A stretch of DNA of 64,000 bases from Methylophilus rhizosphaerae (GCF_900100975.1 NZ_FNFX01000002.1:372001-436000); one strand, 5' to 3'; counted from the first letter of the stretch, positions 9,866 through 18,654 are shown. Numbers and translations: made by a program. The notes: generated by a model not told the origin, from the letters alone.

Positions 9866-10480
9866 TTAGGCGTTAATAGCTTCGCGCCAGCGACGTTCCA
9901 CTTCTGGCCAGTTGATGACGTGATAAAACGCTGCAATGTATTCTGGACGCTTGTTCTGGTAGCGTAAGTAGTAGGCATGCTCCCATACATCCAGGCCAAG
10001 GACAGGTGTATTACCATGCATCAGTGGACTATCCTGGTTGCCACTACTTTCTACAATCAGCTTGCCTTGAGGATTCACGCTCAACCAGGCCCAGCCACTG
10101 CCAAACCGGCTGATAGCCGCTTGCGTAAATGCAGTCTTAAAGGCATCCAAACCACCCAGGTCCTTATCAATCGCACTCAACAGGTCTGCACTGGGCTGAC
10201 CATCGAACGCTGGCGTCATCACACTCCAGAACAAGGTGTGATTGGCATGGCCGCCACCCTGATTACGCACAGCAGTTTGCAGTTTCTCAGGCAAGCTATC
10301 GAATCGGCGCAACAATTGTTCAACAGGCTCTTCTTCCAGGCCAGAGCCAGTCAAGGCCGTATTCAGGTTATTGATGTAAGCCTGGTGGTGGCGCTGATGG
10401 TGGATTTCCATGGTTTGTGTATCGATATACGGCTCTAGCGCGTTTACGGCATAGGGCAAGGGGGGCAGGCTGTGAGGCAT
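9866..10480 (-). CDS. sodA: Superoxide dismutase, Mn-type of the Fe/Mn family
   Basis: 204 aa. Metal ligands are recognisable: His27 in MEIHHQRHHQAY, the His of GGGHANHTLFW, and Asp and His of DVWEHAYYL. The GGGHANH and QDSPL signatures are those of the manganese-using branch rather than FeSOD (family knowledge). It is the last gene of the ZIP - TPR-like - sodA set on the minus strand, 29 bases after its upstream neighbour. The same trio is found in the iron-starvation operon of Pseudomonas aeruginosa (fagA-fumC-orfX-sodA with an adjacent ZIP gene), where Mn-SOD replaces Fe-SOD when iron is scarce. I see no clear terminator downstream. Confidence 0.93.
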   Translation of the reverse strand: MPHSLPPLPYAVNALEPYIDTQTMEIHHQRHHQAYINNLNTALTGSGLEEEPVEQLLRRFDSLPEKLQTAVRNQGGGHANHTLFWSVMTPAFDGQPSADLLSAIDKDLGGLDAFKTAFTQAAISRFGSGWAWLSVNPQGKLIVESSGNQDSPLMHGNTPVLGLDVWEHAYYLRYQNKRPEYIAAFYHVINWPEVERRWREAINA

Positions 10481-10509
10481 GATATTTCCTTAAGGATAAA
10501 TGGATAAAA

Positions 10510-10992
10510 TTAATGCACACGAGAGGTCGGCCCGTTGATCGGGAGCGATAGTTGCATGCTGACGTTCGTTCGGGCCAGGCAGGCTTCCACCAGGGGACAC
10601 ACACGTGGATCCTGATTTTGTGCCTGCGCAAATTGTGTCAGTGCGGCAAAGGTTTCGCGTTGATGCCGGCATGCAGCTTCCCGCAGGGCAGGCTCGGTGG
10701 CAGGATGCTGAATAGACAGCACCAATCTTTCGTGCACCATGCATAGCGTATCGGCGGCTTCATGGCTGCGACCAAGGCGTTGCTGGGTATCTGCCAGATT
10801 GAGGTAGCTGACTACCAGTGCCGCGACGGCATCATCCGGTGTGCCCCACTCTTCAAAATACTGCAGCAGCATGCTGCGCGCATGCTCATAACAGGCGAGC
10901 GCCTGAATGTAGGCATTGGCATGGAAATAGGCGTTTCCCTCATGCGTCAGGGCTTTCCAGGTTTCATAAAAATCTGTTTGTTTATTTTGCAT
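10510..10992 (-). CDS. TPR-like protein of the Fur-controlled sodA operon (orfX-like)
   Basis: 160 aa, mostly alpha-helical. Residues 10-60 (GNAYFHANAYIQALACYEHARSML) resemble a tetratricopeptide repeat, followed by another helix pair (SYLNLADTQQRLGRSHEAADTL). No catalytic motif or signal peptide is visible, so it is probably a cytoplasmic protein-protein adaptor. It sits 10 bases after the ZIP gene and 29 bases before sodA. The position matches the uncharacterised orfX (PA4469) in the P. aeruginosa sodA operon; the match is recalled by context and size, not by an alignment. Function unknown. Confidence 0.75.
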   Translation of the reverse strand: MQNKQTDFYETWKALTHEGNAYFHANAYIQALACYEHARSMLLQYFEEWGTPDDAVAALVVSYLNLADTQQRLGRSHEAADTLCMVHERLVLSIQHPATEPALREAACRHQRETFAALTQFAQAQNQDPRVCPLVEACLARTNVSMQLSLPINGPTSRVH

Positions 10993-11002
10993 GTTGAATT
11001 AC

Positions 11003-11905
11003 TTACGCCAGGGCAGTATCAAGCATCATCATCAGCACAAAGCCGACCAGCAAACCAGTGGTCGCGAACTGCTCATGCCCTTGACGATGTGACTCCGGGA
11101 TGACCTCATGACTGACAACGAATAACATTGCACCCGCGGCAAAAGCGAGCCCCCAAGGCAATAACGGCTGGCTATACATCAATGCGGCAGCACCTAGTAC
11201 AGAAGCCAACGGCTCCACCAGGCCGGAAGCGGCGCCAAGGAATGCGGATTTCCATTTGCCCATCCCGACACTGCTAAGCGCAAGGGCCACAACCAGCCCC
11301 TCCGGCACATCCTGGATGGCAATGCCGGTCGCCAGGGCAGTGGCACGTGCAGCATCAGTCCCTGCTGCGGATACGCCGATTGCCAGGCCTTCAGGGATGT
11401 TATGCATCACGATCGCAAACACGAACAACCATAATCTGCGGATACGTTGTGGATTTTCAGTCCCGGCACCGCCAAAGAAATGTTCGTGTGGTAACTTACG
11501 TTCCAACAGCATCAAGCAGCCTGCGCCTAACAATATGCCGGCACCGGTGATCAGGGAGGCACCCCAAGAGCCATGCCCCTGCTCCTGGGCCGACTGTAGT
11601 GACGGAATAATCAGCGAGAAACTGGTCGCCGCCAACATCACGCCCGCGCCAAAACCAAGCAAGGTGTCATGTATGCGACGGCCTGGCGCACGTGTCACCA
11701 GCATAGGCACAACGCCCAGCGCAGTGGCCAGCGCAGCAATCGAACCGGAACCCAGGGCGATGCGCAAGGTCGGCTGGCCAGCAATCAGCTGCCAGGCTTC
11801 AGCTAAGAAAAATACAATACCAGCCGCGCCTAACCCGTAGCCGAGGGCACGCCAGCCAACACTGGCAGCTAACCTAATACTGTTTTTTCTGGTAATAGAA
11901 TTCAT
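11003..11905 (-). CDS. ZIP-family divalent metal transporter
   Basis: 300 aa with about eight membrane segments. The two ZIP signatures are present: HNIPEGLAIGVSAAG (TM4) and QDVPEGLVVALAL (TM5), which hold the metal-binding His/Asp/Glu residues. ZIP proteins import Zn, Mn or Fe into the cytoplasm. Being first in an operon with a Mn-type SOD and preceded by a Fur-box-like site suggests import of Mn or Fe under iron limitation; this is inference. The N-terminal ~25 residues are basic and precede the first membrane helix. Confidence 0.92.
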   Translation of the reverse strand: MNSITRKNSIRLAASVGWRALGYGLGAAGIVFFLAEAWQLIAGQPTLRIALGSGSIAALATALGVVPMLVTRAPGRRIHDTLLGFGAGVMLAATSFSLIIPSLQSAQEQGHGSWGASLITGAGILLGAGCLMLLERKLPHEHFFGGAGTENPQRIRRLWLFVFAIVMHNIPEGLAIGVSAAGTDAARATALATGIAIQDVPEGLVVALALSSVGMGKWKSAFLGAASGLVEPLASVLGAAALMYSQPLLPWGLAFAAGAMLFVVSHEVIPESHRQGHEQFATTGLLVGFVLMMMLDTALA

Positions 11906-11973
11906 CTCTTTTTAATCTTTCATTCGTGCGGCATACATCATCAGGAAAAATAGTGTGCCTTAATATTATAAAT

Positions 11974-11994
11974 ACGAATCATTATTATTCGCAA
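11974..11994 (-). promoter_or_regulatory. Candidate Fur box upstream of the ZIP-orfX-sodA operon
   Basis: Read on the minus strand, the site GCGAATAATAATGATTCGT agrees with the 19-bp Fur consensus at 12 of 19 positions. It contains an inverted repeat CGAAT-N7-ATTCG on the plus strand. It lies about 70 bases before the ZIP start within an AT-rich stretch that continues to about 12003. The distance and the operon content fit repression by Fe-Fur. Confidence 0.6.
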
Positions 11995-12131
11995 TAATTA
12001 TAATGCGTTTGCTTTTATGTAGAATATGACCGAGTACCTGCAAATAAATTTGATACGCATCGCTTTATGACTGAACTTAGTCTGAGTATGTAAGACCAAT
12101 CTGAGTCATCCCCACTTTCCAGGAGAATAAT

Positions 12132-12794
12132 ATGCATAAAATAATGACCACCTCTCTGTTAATCGCATCACTGGGCCTGTCCGGTTGCGCGAACATGAGC
12201 GAAACCCAGAAAGGTACAGCTAAAGGTGCTGGTATTGGTGCGGCTGCGGGTGGCGTCGTCGGCGCACTGGCTGGCGGAGGTAAAGGCGCTGCGATTGGTG
12301 CAGCCATTGGTGCTGGCGCAGGGGCCATTGCCGGTAATGTCTGGTCCAAGAAAATGGAAGCGCAGAAACAGGAAATGGAACAGGCCACTGCCGGTACAGG
12401 CGTAGCCGTCACCAAAACCGAGAACAATCAGCTCAAACTCGAGATCCCCAGCGACATTTCATTTGATAGCGGCAAAGCCAATATCAAGCCCAACTTCCGC
12501 GCCATCCTGGATAAATTCGCTACAGGTTTGCAAAGCAACCCAGCTACACGCGTCACTATCATTGGCCATACCGATAGCAGCGGTTCTGATGCCGTGAATG
12601 ACCCATTGTCAGTCAACCGTGCCGCCAGCACACGTAGTTACCTGGTAGATCGCGGCGTGGCGATCAGTCGCATCACCATTGATGGCCGCGGCTCACATGA
12701 ACCCGTGGCCGCCAACGATACGGAAGCTAACCGAGCAAAAAACCGCCGCGTAGAGATCTTTGTCGCTGAACCCGAACCTGCACCAGCGAACTAA
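12132..12794 (+). CDS. OmpA-family outer-membrane lipoprotein with glycine zipper
   Basis: 220 aa. The lipobox LSGC puts the lipidated cysteine at residue 19. Residues ~28-75 form a Gly/Ala-rich glycine-zipper segment (GAGIGAAAGGVVGALAGGGK). The C-terminal ~110 residues are an OmpA-like peptidoglycan-binding domain, with IIGHTDSSGSDAVNDPLSVN and the NRAKNRRVEIFV ending. The layout matches YiaD/Pal-like proteins that link outer membrane and cell wall. It has a good AGGAG Shine-Dalgarno and a perfect terminator hairpin, and is probably a single-gene unit divergent from the ZIP operon. Confidence 0.92.
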   Translation: MHKIMTTSLLIASLGLSGCANMSETQKGTAKGAGIGAAAGGVVGALAGGGKGAAIGAAIGAGAGAIAGNVWSKKMEAQKQEMEQATAGTGVAVTKTENNQLKLEIPSDISFDSGKANIKPNFRAILDKFATGLQSNPATRVTIIGHTDSSGSDAVNDPLSVNRAASTRSYLVDRGVAISRITIDGRGSHEPVAANDTEANRAKNRRVEIFVAEPEPAPAN

Positions 12795-12809
12795 TAGCGC
12801 TTTGCAATG

Positions 12810-12840
12810 AACAATAGCCGACTTTACGTCGGCTATTGTT
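12810..12840 (+). terminator. Terminator hairpin after the OmpA-family lipoprotein
   Basis: A perfect 13-bp stem (AACAATAGCCGAC / GTCGGCTATTGTT) closes a 5-base loop, 15 bases after the stop codon. The T-run is weak and partly inside the stem. Confidence 0.8.
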
Positions 12841-12910
12841 ATGTTGACCTGCCCATTTCAATCCCTGCTTGAAAGAGGCTGGCTTTTGCGGGCAAGCTAA
12901 TCAGCGAATA

Positions 12911-13303
12911 CTAGTCAATGAATAATGGCGCAACAAACGCAAAGAAAGCGCCTACCAGAAACAACATCACTGACAACACATAAATCCACGCGCTTTGTCT
13001 GCGTGTTTTCATACATAGTGCGGCCAGCTGGGCGTCTGCCGGGCAAGGCAATAAACGTGCACGCCATTGCAATGCCCCAGCCAGCAGCAGCATGATGGCT
13101 GCTAGGCCAAACACCAGTGGCTTATGCTCGCTGATCCAGATCAGCTGTGGAAAATGGCTAATCAGGCTGGTCAAGGTGGCGACTGAACCAATCGCCACCA
13201 GCGTTGCAGGCAAGGCGCAGCAAATCAGCGTAGAACCGCTGGTGAACAATGACAGCAGATTCACTCGTTTACTGGCTTGCAAATGGTTGATTTCTGCCGC
13301 CAT
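12911..13303 (-). CDS. MerT-like inner-membrane metal transport protein
   Basis: 130 aa from ATG 13303; a GTG at 13306 is an alternative. The layout is that of MerT: a first hydrophobic helix carrying a vicinal Cys pair (C28-C29 in STLICCALPATLVAIG), a second helix, a cytoplasmic loop with two more Cys (LLPCPADAQLAALCMK), and a third helix ending in FVAPLF. In MerT these Cys pairs pass Hg(II) inward from MerP (known). The start overlaps the stop of the MerP-like gene by one base (TGATG), so the two are translationally coupled. No merA or merR is present, so the cargo may be another soft metal. Overall identity to MerT looks low, hence the reserve. Confidence 0.65.
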   Translation of the reverse strand: MAAEINHLQASKRVNLLSLFTSGSTLICCALPATLVAIGSVATLTSLISHFPQLIWISEHKPLVFGLAAIMLLLAGALQWRARLLPCPADAQLAALCMKTRRQSAWIYVLSVMLFLVGAFFAFVAPLFID

Positions 13304-13644
13304 CACTTGCCGCCTGCTTTCCCTGCGCTGGCAATGCCTGCCTTTATTGCCTCTGCCGTCTGGTTCACACGCTCCAGCTTGCCCACTGAATAACCGGCAT
13401 CCTGAATCACCTTGCTAAATGCCTCATTTGAAACATCCTGGCCGTCTTTTAACTGGAAGGCCACTACCCGGCTTTTCAAGTCAACAAAGGCAGCCTGTTT
13501 TTGTGGCAAGGCATTGAGTTTTTTCTCTATGCCTTTGGCACAAAACGCGCATACCATGCCATTGACTTCAGCCTTGATGGTGGTGACGGCAAAAGCCGCA
13601 GGCGTGATAGCAGATAACATCAAAGTCACTAATAGTTTTTTCAT
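13303..13644 (-). CDS. Periplasmic heavy-metal-associated (MerP-like) protein
   Basis: 113 aa. A signal peptide (MKKLLVTLMLSAITPAAFA) is probably cut after Ala19. The mature protein has the HMA ferredoxin-like fold with the metal motif MVCAFC (C32 and C35) and the later QDAGYSVGKLE segment that closes the domain. The C-terminal tail is Ala/Gly/Lys-rich. Its neighbour is the MerT-like membrane protein, giving a periplasmic carrier plus importer pair as in mer operons. The usual motif is GMTCxxC; here Val replaces Thr and Ala-Phe lies between the cysteines, so metal preference cannot be assumed. Confidence 0.8.
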   Translation of the reverse strand: MKKLLVTLMLSAITPAAFAVTTIKAEVNGMVCAFCAKGIEKKLNALPQKQAAFVDLKSRVVAFQLKDGQDVSNEAFSKVIQDAGYSVGKLERVNQTAEAIKAGIASAGKAGGK

Positions 13645-13671
13645 GGCAATATCCTTTAAAAATCAAATGGG

Positions 13672-14346
13672 TTAAAACACAAACATGGCATTCAGGCGCG
13701 GCGCAAAGCCTTCGCCCTGCCAGGGGTTGGTCACACCAAATTCAAGAAAATAGTTTTTATTGATCAGGCGCAGTGCCGGCGTTAGTTGCAATCCGGGGTC
13801 ATTGTTACGCATGGTCTTGGCCTCAATCACAAACCATGGCTGCGTTTCATCAAAGCCGGTTTCATAAAACGAAAACCCGGCCTGTACTGCCGCCGTGTCA
13901 TAGTTCATGTTTGGCGCACGGATCATGCGGGCCTTGGCCAGAAAATACAGCCGCGTGGACTCCATATCAAATTGCAGGCCGGGTGTATAGGCAAAGCCGT
14001 CATACAAACCGCTGGCTTGACCGGCGCTCCCGTTAAACCAGAGATTGGCCTGGGCAGCCGGCATATTCCAGCGCTTGATCAGGCCGGTATAGTGGATGCC
14101 GGTAATGGTTGTTGCGCGCTCCCCCTTACCTGACATACGCATCTGCTCCACGCCGATGGCATGCCCCAGGGTGGGCGAATAATTCAACATCCACTCCTGG
14201 TTGTAGCGGCCGATTTCGGTCATCAGCATGGCACTGTCTTCAAACCCCATCAATGCTGCCGCGTGAACCGGCAACACCGTTTGGCTTAGAAGAAAACTGC
14301 CCAGTGCCAAGATAGTAAAAGGTGCAACGTGATGTTGCTTGAACAT
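13672..14346 (-). CDS. Exported protein, probable small outer-membrane beta-barrel
   Basis: 224 aa. A signal peptide is clear (hydrophobic run ILALGSFLLSQTVLPVHA, cut near Ala29). The rest has alternating, aromatic-rich segments without membrane helices and ends in Phe (NAMFVF), the usual C-terminal residue recognised for outer-membrane insertion. I do not recognise the family. It has a strong GGAGG Shine-Dalgarno before ATG 14346. It lies between a His/Cys-rich exported protein and the MerP-like gene (27 bases), in one run of four minus-strand genes. By context it may be a metal channel or sensor of the outer membrane; this is inference only. Confidence 0.65.
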   Translation of the reverse strand: MFKQHHVAPFTILALGSFLLSQTVLPVHAAALMGFEDSAMLMTEIGRYNQEWMLNYSPTLGHAIGVEQMRMSGKGERATTITGIHYTGLIKRWNMPAAQANLWFNGSAGQASGLYDGFAYTPGLQFDMESTRLYFLAKARMIRAPNMNYDTAAVQAGFSFYETGFDETQPWFVIEAKTMRNNDPGLQLTPALRLINKNYFLEFGVTNPWQGEGFAPRLNAMFVF

Positions 14347-14423
14347 AAAGCCTCCATATTCAGTCTGGAAAAACTATCTAACAAACTTGTTTAACAAATC
14401 CGGGGACGGAATTGTCCTGTGTG

Positions 14424-14807
14424 TTAGCTGAATATGGGCGGTTTGATGGCAGGTGGGTAAGTTTGCGAGTGCACAGGGGCGGCTTCAAACAACGGGGCCG
14501 CCGCCGTCTGTGCAATGATGGAAACGTGAGGAAAGGTGTCTAAATGGGCAACACCGGTACTGGCCATGCAAAAGCCGCATACCGTGCAATGATGGCTGGC
14601 GGGCGCATGGTGGTCAGCGGCCTGTTGCTTCTCCTGCTGATCACCTGCCATGTGATGGCAAGGCATTTCGGCCTGGTGCGGCTGGGCAACACTGCTCCAT
14701 GCCTGCTCTGCGAGCGCCATTTGCAGGGACATGACGTTGGCGGCCATGACGAAGCATGGCAACCAGCAAATCAGGAACAGGCAAAGGCGTTTTCGCATAC
14801 AGGTCAT
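14424..14807 (-). CDS. Small exported His/Cys-rich protein, DUF2946-like
   Basis: 127 aa from ATG 14807; ATG 14798 is an equal alternative and the longer frame to 14888 would run into greB. The signal peptide MRKRLCLFLICWLPCFVMA is followed by a His-rich stretch (AEMPCHHMAGDQQ), then HHAPASHHCTVCGFCMA with a CxxC-x-x-C-like cluster, and a Pro-rich end (YPPAIKPPIFS). This layout resembles DUF2946/CopL-type proteins often found beside copper genes. Likely role: binding copper or another soft metal in the periplasm. It lies 52 bases after greB and 77 bases before the beta-barrel-like gene. Confidence 0.6.
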   Translation of the reverse strand: MTCMRKRLCLFLICWLPCFVMAANVMSLQMALAEQAWSSVAQPHQAEMPCHHMAGDQQEKQQAADHHAPASHHCTVCGFCMASTGVAHLDTFPHVSIIAQTAAAPLFEAAPVHSQTYPPAIKPPIFS

Positions 14808-14859
14808 AAGATAAAGCCAAAACTGGATTAGTTCAAGCCAGCGCGCGTATTTTAAAGTT

Positions 14860-15342
14860 TTATTCGTAACGGATATCGATAATTTCATATTCGGTGTCTG
14901 CGCCTGGCGTCACCACACGGATCGTATCGCCCAGGTTCTTACCCAGCAATGCTTTTGCCATTGGCGACACCCAGGAAATATAGCCCTGCGCCGGATCCAG
15001 CTCATCCTGCCCGACAATGCGGATGATCATTTCGCCATCATCCGCCAGGTTAAACAGCGTCACCCAGGCGCCAAAATAGACTTTTTCGGTATTGGTCTGC
15101 GTGCGGCTGTACACAATCTCTGCCGCATCCATACGCTTGGTCAGGAAACGGATGCGTGAATCAATCTGCCGCAAACGTTTCTTGCCATAAATATAATCGC
15201 CATTTTCACTGCGGTCGCCATTGCCTGCGGCCCAGCTGATCACCTTGACCAGTTCGGGCCGCTCGCTTTTCACCAGCTGCTGGAATTCCTTTTCCAGCGT
15301 GGCATAGCCTTCCGGCGTAATGTAATTTTTTTGTTCAGCCAT
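14860..15342 (-). CDS. greB: Transcription elongation factor GreB
   Basis: 160 aa. The N-terminal coiled coil carries the acidic tip of Gre factors, and the GDRSENGDYIYGKKRLRQID segment is specific to GreB rather than GreA. The protein stimulates RNA cleavage by backtracked RNA polymerase. It is the first of a run of minus-strand genes that continues with the metal cluster, but the 52-base gap leaves open whether they share a transcript. Confidence 0.95.
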   Translation of the reverse strand: MAEQKNYITPEGYATLEKEFQQLVKSERPELVKVISWAAGNGDRSENGDYIYGKKRLRQIDSRIRFLTKRMDAAEIVYSRTQTNTEKVYFGAWVTLFNLADDGEMIIRIVGQDELDPAQGYISWVSPMAKALLGKNLGDTIRVVTPGADTEYEIIDIRYE

Positions 15343-15583
15343 TCAATACTCAACCTGCCCGGTTCCGTCGCTTTTCAATGTACACCCCGCATCATACAAC
15401 GCCTTGCTACCGCTGCCATCCCTGAGCAGCCCGCTGGCGCCGTATATGAACTTTTTATGAAGTTTTTTTTAAAACGCTCAAGTGCCCTTCTTTTTATACG
15501 TAATGCAACTTGTACGTTGCGTGACATGCAACATCATCACGGCGTACGGCTATTGGTTTATCACGCATTATCCAGAGGAATTC

Positions 15584-18115
15584 ATGAAAAAATCCATCGC
15601 TCACCTGAATGTCGGTACCCGCTTGTTTTTGGGATATGCCTTGCTCATTCTATTCACTGCTTTCATTTTTGCTATCGCCTGGCGTGGCTTCAACCATATT
15701 CATCACACCTGGCAGCATTTCGAGAACATCAACCTGGTCAAAAGGACACATATTGAAAACGCCAGCAAAGGGCTGGGGGATGGCGTACACCATTTCAAGA
15801 ACTATATCCTGCGCGGCGGCCGTGAAGCGACCAAGTTCCGGCAAAGCATGGATGATATTGAGCAGGCGATGGCAGCCTACCAGGCGGCAGGGGAGCTCAA
15901 CCAGCAGGAAAAGGATATTTTAGGCAATATTGCCCTCGCCGTTTCTTCCTACCGCACCGCTATTACGCGCAGCGAAGAACTGAAAAACGAAGGCATGGGT
16001 GCGACCGAGATAGACGCTTCGGTGAAAGGTGCAGACAAGCCTCTCAGCCACTCGCTGCGGCTGCTGATGGACATGAATATTGCCGGCGTCACCGATGCCT
16101 CGGGGCAATTTTCATCCACCATTGCCAGGGCTAACAAGCAGATTAAAGTAGCGCTGGCCATTGCAGTGGTCATCGCGATGCTGATTGCCTGGAAAATGAC
16201 ACGCTCGATTACCCGTCCGCTGAACCAGGCGCTGAATATGTCCCACCAGATTGCCAACGGTGAATTCCTCCCGCATGCGCCGCCTGCCCGCCATGATGAA
16301 ACCGGCCGTTTGCTGCATGAAATGCACCGCATGCAATCGACCATCCAGCGCATTGTGCAAGCCCTCAACGAGATGTCTGCCCAGCATAGTGCCGGCCTGA
16401 TTGATTACCGTATCGACAGCCAGCAGTTTAATGGCGCTTACCAGCACCTGACTGAAGGCATCAACCAGATGGTGGAAGAACATATCGTGGCGCAGGCCAA
16501 GTCCCTGCAAGTCGTGACCGCTTTTGGTCAGGGCGATTTCAACCGGCCACTGGAAGCATTCCCGGGCCAGCGCAGCTATATTAATCAAAGCATAGAGCAG
16601 GTCCGCCAGAACTTTAAACGGTTGATGGAAGACGTGAATACCCTGTCCCACGCGGCTGCACTGGGGCAACTTGCTACCCGCGCAGATATTGCCCGTCACC
16701 ACGGAGAGTTTAAGCAGATTGTGGCCGGTTTTAACCAGACCCTGGATGCGGTGGTCGAACCATTGCAAACGACGGCGCGCTACCTGGACGAAATGGCTGC
16801 CGGCCATATTCCTACCCTTATCGAAGAACATTTCGTCGGCGACTTTAATCTGATGCAAACCAGCCTGCAGCATTGTGCTGCCGCCATTCACCAGTTGATT
16901 GCCGATGTACACCATCTGGCGTCCGATGCACAACAGGGCAAACTGGATACCCGTGTCAATATAGACGCGCATGCCGGTGATTTCCGCCAGATTATCCAGG
17001 GCATCAACCAGACACTGGATGCCGTGGTTTCACCGCTGCATGTCGCTGCCGATTGCGTCAAGCGGATTGCTGCCGGTGATATTCCCAACCCTATCCAGAA
17101 TGAATACCATGGCGATTTTGAAGTATTGATCGACAATCTGAATACTTGTATTGATGCGGTCAACCGCCTGGTAGATGACACGCGCCAGATTGCTGGCGAA
17201 GCCCAGCAAGGCCAGCTTTACAGCCTGGTCGATGTCACTACCCATACAGGGGATTTCAGGGAGGTCCTGCAAGGTTCGCAGGAAATCCTGCAACGTATGA
17301 TCGCCCCTATCCAGACCGTCAAGATAGCCGCCGAAACCATTCATGTCGCCGCTGCCGAAATCGAGAAAGGCAATAATGATCTTTCCCGCCGCACCGAAAC
17401 GCAAGCCAATGCCTTGCAGGAAACATCCGCCAACCTGGAAACCCTGACCAGCCATATCCGGCAAACTGCCGAACACGCCCAGCAAGCCAACCAGCAGGCC
17501 AGCCAGGCCAACCAGATGGCACTGCAGGGTGGCAAGGCATTCAGCGCCCTGACGGCCACCATGCAGGCGATTAATGCCACCTCGGCACAAATTGAACAGA
17601 TTACCGGCGTGATTGACAGTATTGCGTTCCAGACCAATATCCTGGCCCTGAATGCCGCGGTAGAAGCCGCGCGTGCCGGTGAAGAGGGGCGCGGCTTTGC
17701 CGTGGTGGCCGGCGAAGTCCGCAACCTGGCCAAACGCTCGGCTGCCTCGGCCAAGGAAATCAAGGAACTGATTGCTGCCTCCGTCACGCAAACCAGTGCC
17801 AGTGCCAAACAGGTCTCGCTGGCCGGCCAGACCATGCAGGAAATCGTGGGGGCAGTACAACAGGTCTCGCAGAGCATTCAGGCGATTTCCGAGGCTTCCA
17901 ACCAGCAAAGCAGCGGCCTGGAACAGATTTACGAATCCATGACCTCGATAGATGAAACCACGCAGCAGAATGCGGCGCTGGTAGAAGAAGCGGCCGCCGC
18001 GGCAGAAAGCCTGCTGGAACAGGTGGACACGCTGGTCACATCGGTCAACCAGTTTAAAATCCGGGAACAGATGCAGGAACGTGGCAGACAGGAACATTTA
18101 CGCCTGATTGCCTGA
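15584..18115 (+). CDS. Methyl-accepting chemotaxis protein with tandem HAMP domains
   Basis: 843 aa from ATG 15584, chosen because AGAGGA lies about 6 bases upstream and the signal anchor begins here. TM1 is at ~14-33, a ~150-residue helical periplasmic sensor follows, and TM2 is at ~187-205. After a canonical HAMP ([13 protein letters not shown]) come several more HAMP-like units up to ~residue 570. They are visible as repeats such as [21 protein letters not shown], and AAGHIP / AAGDIP. The methyl-accepting signalling domain ends the protein, with the hairpin tip [20 protein letters not shown] near residue 682. There is no CheR-binding pentapeptide at the C-terminus. The ligand is unknown. 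Confidence 0.95.
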   Translation: MKKSIAHLNVGTRLFLGYALLILFTAFIFAIAWRGFNHIHHTWQHFENINLVKRTHIENASKGLGDGVHHFKNYILRGGREATKFRQSMDDIEQAMAAYQAAGELNQQEKDILGNIALAVSSYRTAITRSEELKNEGMGATEIDASVKGADKPLSHSLRLLMDMNIAGVTDASGQFSSTIARANKQIKVALAIAVVIAMLIAWKMTRSITRPLNQALNMSHQIANGEFLPHAPPARHDETGRLLHEMHRMQSTIQRIVQALNEMSAQHSAGLIDYRIDSQQFNGAYQHLTEGINQMVEEHIVAQAKSLQVVTAFGQGDFNRPLEAFPGQRSYINQSIEQVRQNFKRLMEDVNTLSHAAALGQLATRADIARHHGEFKQIVAGFNQTLDAVVEPLQTTARYLDEMAAGHIPTLIEEHFVGDFNLMQTSLQHCAAAIHQLIADVHHLASDAQQGKLDTRVNIDAHAGDFRQIIQGINQTLDAVVSPLHVAADCVKRIAAGDIPNPIQNEYHGDFEVLIDNLNTCIDAVNRLVDDTRQIAGEAQQGQLYSLVDVTTHTGDFREVLQGSQEILQRMIAPIQTVKIAAETIHVAAAEIEKGNNDLSRRTETQANALQETSANLETLTSHIRQTAEHAQQANQQASQANQMALQGGKAFSALTATMQAINATSAQIEQITGVIDSIAFQTNILALNAAVEAARAGEEGRGFAVVAGEVRNLAKRSAASAKEIKELIAASVTQTSASAKQVSLAGQTMQEIVGAVQQVSQSIQAISEASNQQSSGLEQIYESMTSIDETTQQNAALVEEAAAAAESLLEQVDTLVTSVNQFKIREQMQERGRQEHLRLIA

Positions 18116-18132
18116 TCCACATCCCATGGTAG

Positions 18133-18168
18133 TACAAAAAAAATGCTCCCGGTCGGGAGCATTTCTCA
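18133..18168. terminator. Bidirectional terminator between the chemoreceptor and the next gene
   Basis: A 10-bp stem AAATGCTCCC / GGGAGCATTT with a 4-base loop. Upstream As on the plus strand give a strong T-run for the minus-strand gene; the plus-strand side has only a short T-run. Confidence 0.85.
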
Positions 18169-18186
18169 TTGCAGCGGCAAGCTGCT

Positions 18187-18567
18187 TTATTTCTCGTCGT
18201 CAACTTTCTGCGCATCATAGACATAATGGCTGGTCTCGCCGAAGCAACTGGAAGGCACACCCTTGTGCTCTTTGTATAACAGGCGTACACGTTCCCCCGC
18301 CAGTTGATTGACCTTCTGGATCACAGCATGATCGCGTACGGTAAAGTAAAACTTCTCGGCCTGCGTACCCGGCACCGTCACCAGCACCAGTTCCCCTTCC
18401 CAGGTTTTGCATATCCAGCCCTTATGGGCCAGCTTTTGCACGTAACCTATTCTTTCACCATCAGAATAGACCCAGTTCAGGCTGCCCCAGGTATACAATA
18501 TGAACAAGCCGGCCGGTAACACGATCAGTAACAAACATCCCTTCAAAAAGTGCTTGAACGCCGACAT
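18187..18567 (-). CDS. Membrane-anchored protein of unknown function
   Basis: 126 aa. One N-terminal membrane helix (residues ~8-27, GCLLLIVLPAGLFILYTWG) is followed by a soluble beta-rich domain containing SDGERIGYVQKLAHKGWICKTWEGE. Similar small proteins occur in many Betaproteobacteria without a known role. The soluble domain, probably periplasmic, contains two Cys (KGWICKTW and SSCFGET) that could pair. It is a single-gene unit, 18 bases from the shared terminator. Confidence 0.75.
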   Translation of the reverse strand: MSAFKHFLKGCLLLIVLPAGLFILYTWGSLNWVYSDGERIGYVQKLAHKGWICKTWEGELVLVTVPGTQAEKFYFTVRDHAVIQKVNQLAGERVRLLYKEHKGVPSSCFGETSHYVYDAQKVDDEK

Positions 18568-18654
18568 CTACCCTCTCCCAAAGTTTTAGCGATGATGGAC
18601 AGCATTATCTTATAAAATAAGCCCTCCGGTTAACTCTTATCGCAACGCAATGGC

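Noticed and set aside
12911-14807. Classical mercury resistance operon
   Set aside because: MerT- and MerP-like genes are present but merA, merR and merC are not, and similarity is by motif pattern only.
15343-15583. Sigma-28 promoter for the chemoreceptor
   Set aside because: No TAAA-N15-GCCGATAA-like pair with correct spacing could be found; only AT-rich runs are present.
16600-17330. Repeated DNA words inside the chemoreceptor gene as a possible recombination hot spot
   Set aside because: They reflect repeated HAMP units in the protein and differ at many codons.
17030-18097. 355-codon open frame on the minus strand
   Set aside because: It mirrors the chemoreceptor signalling domain; no ribosome site or domain supports it.
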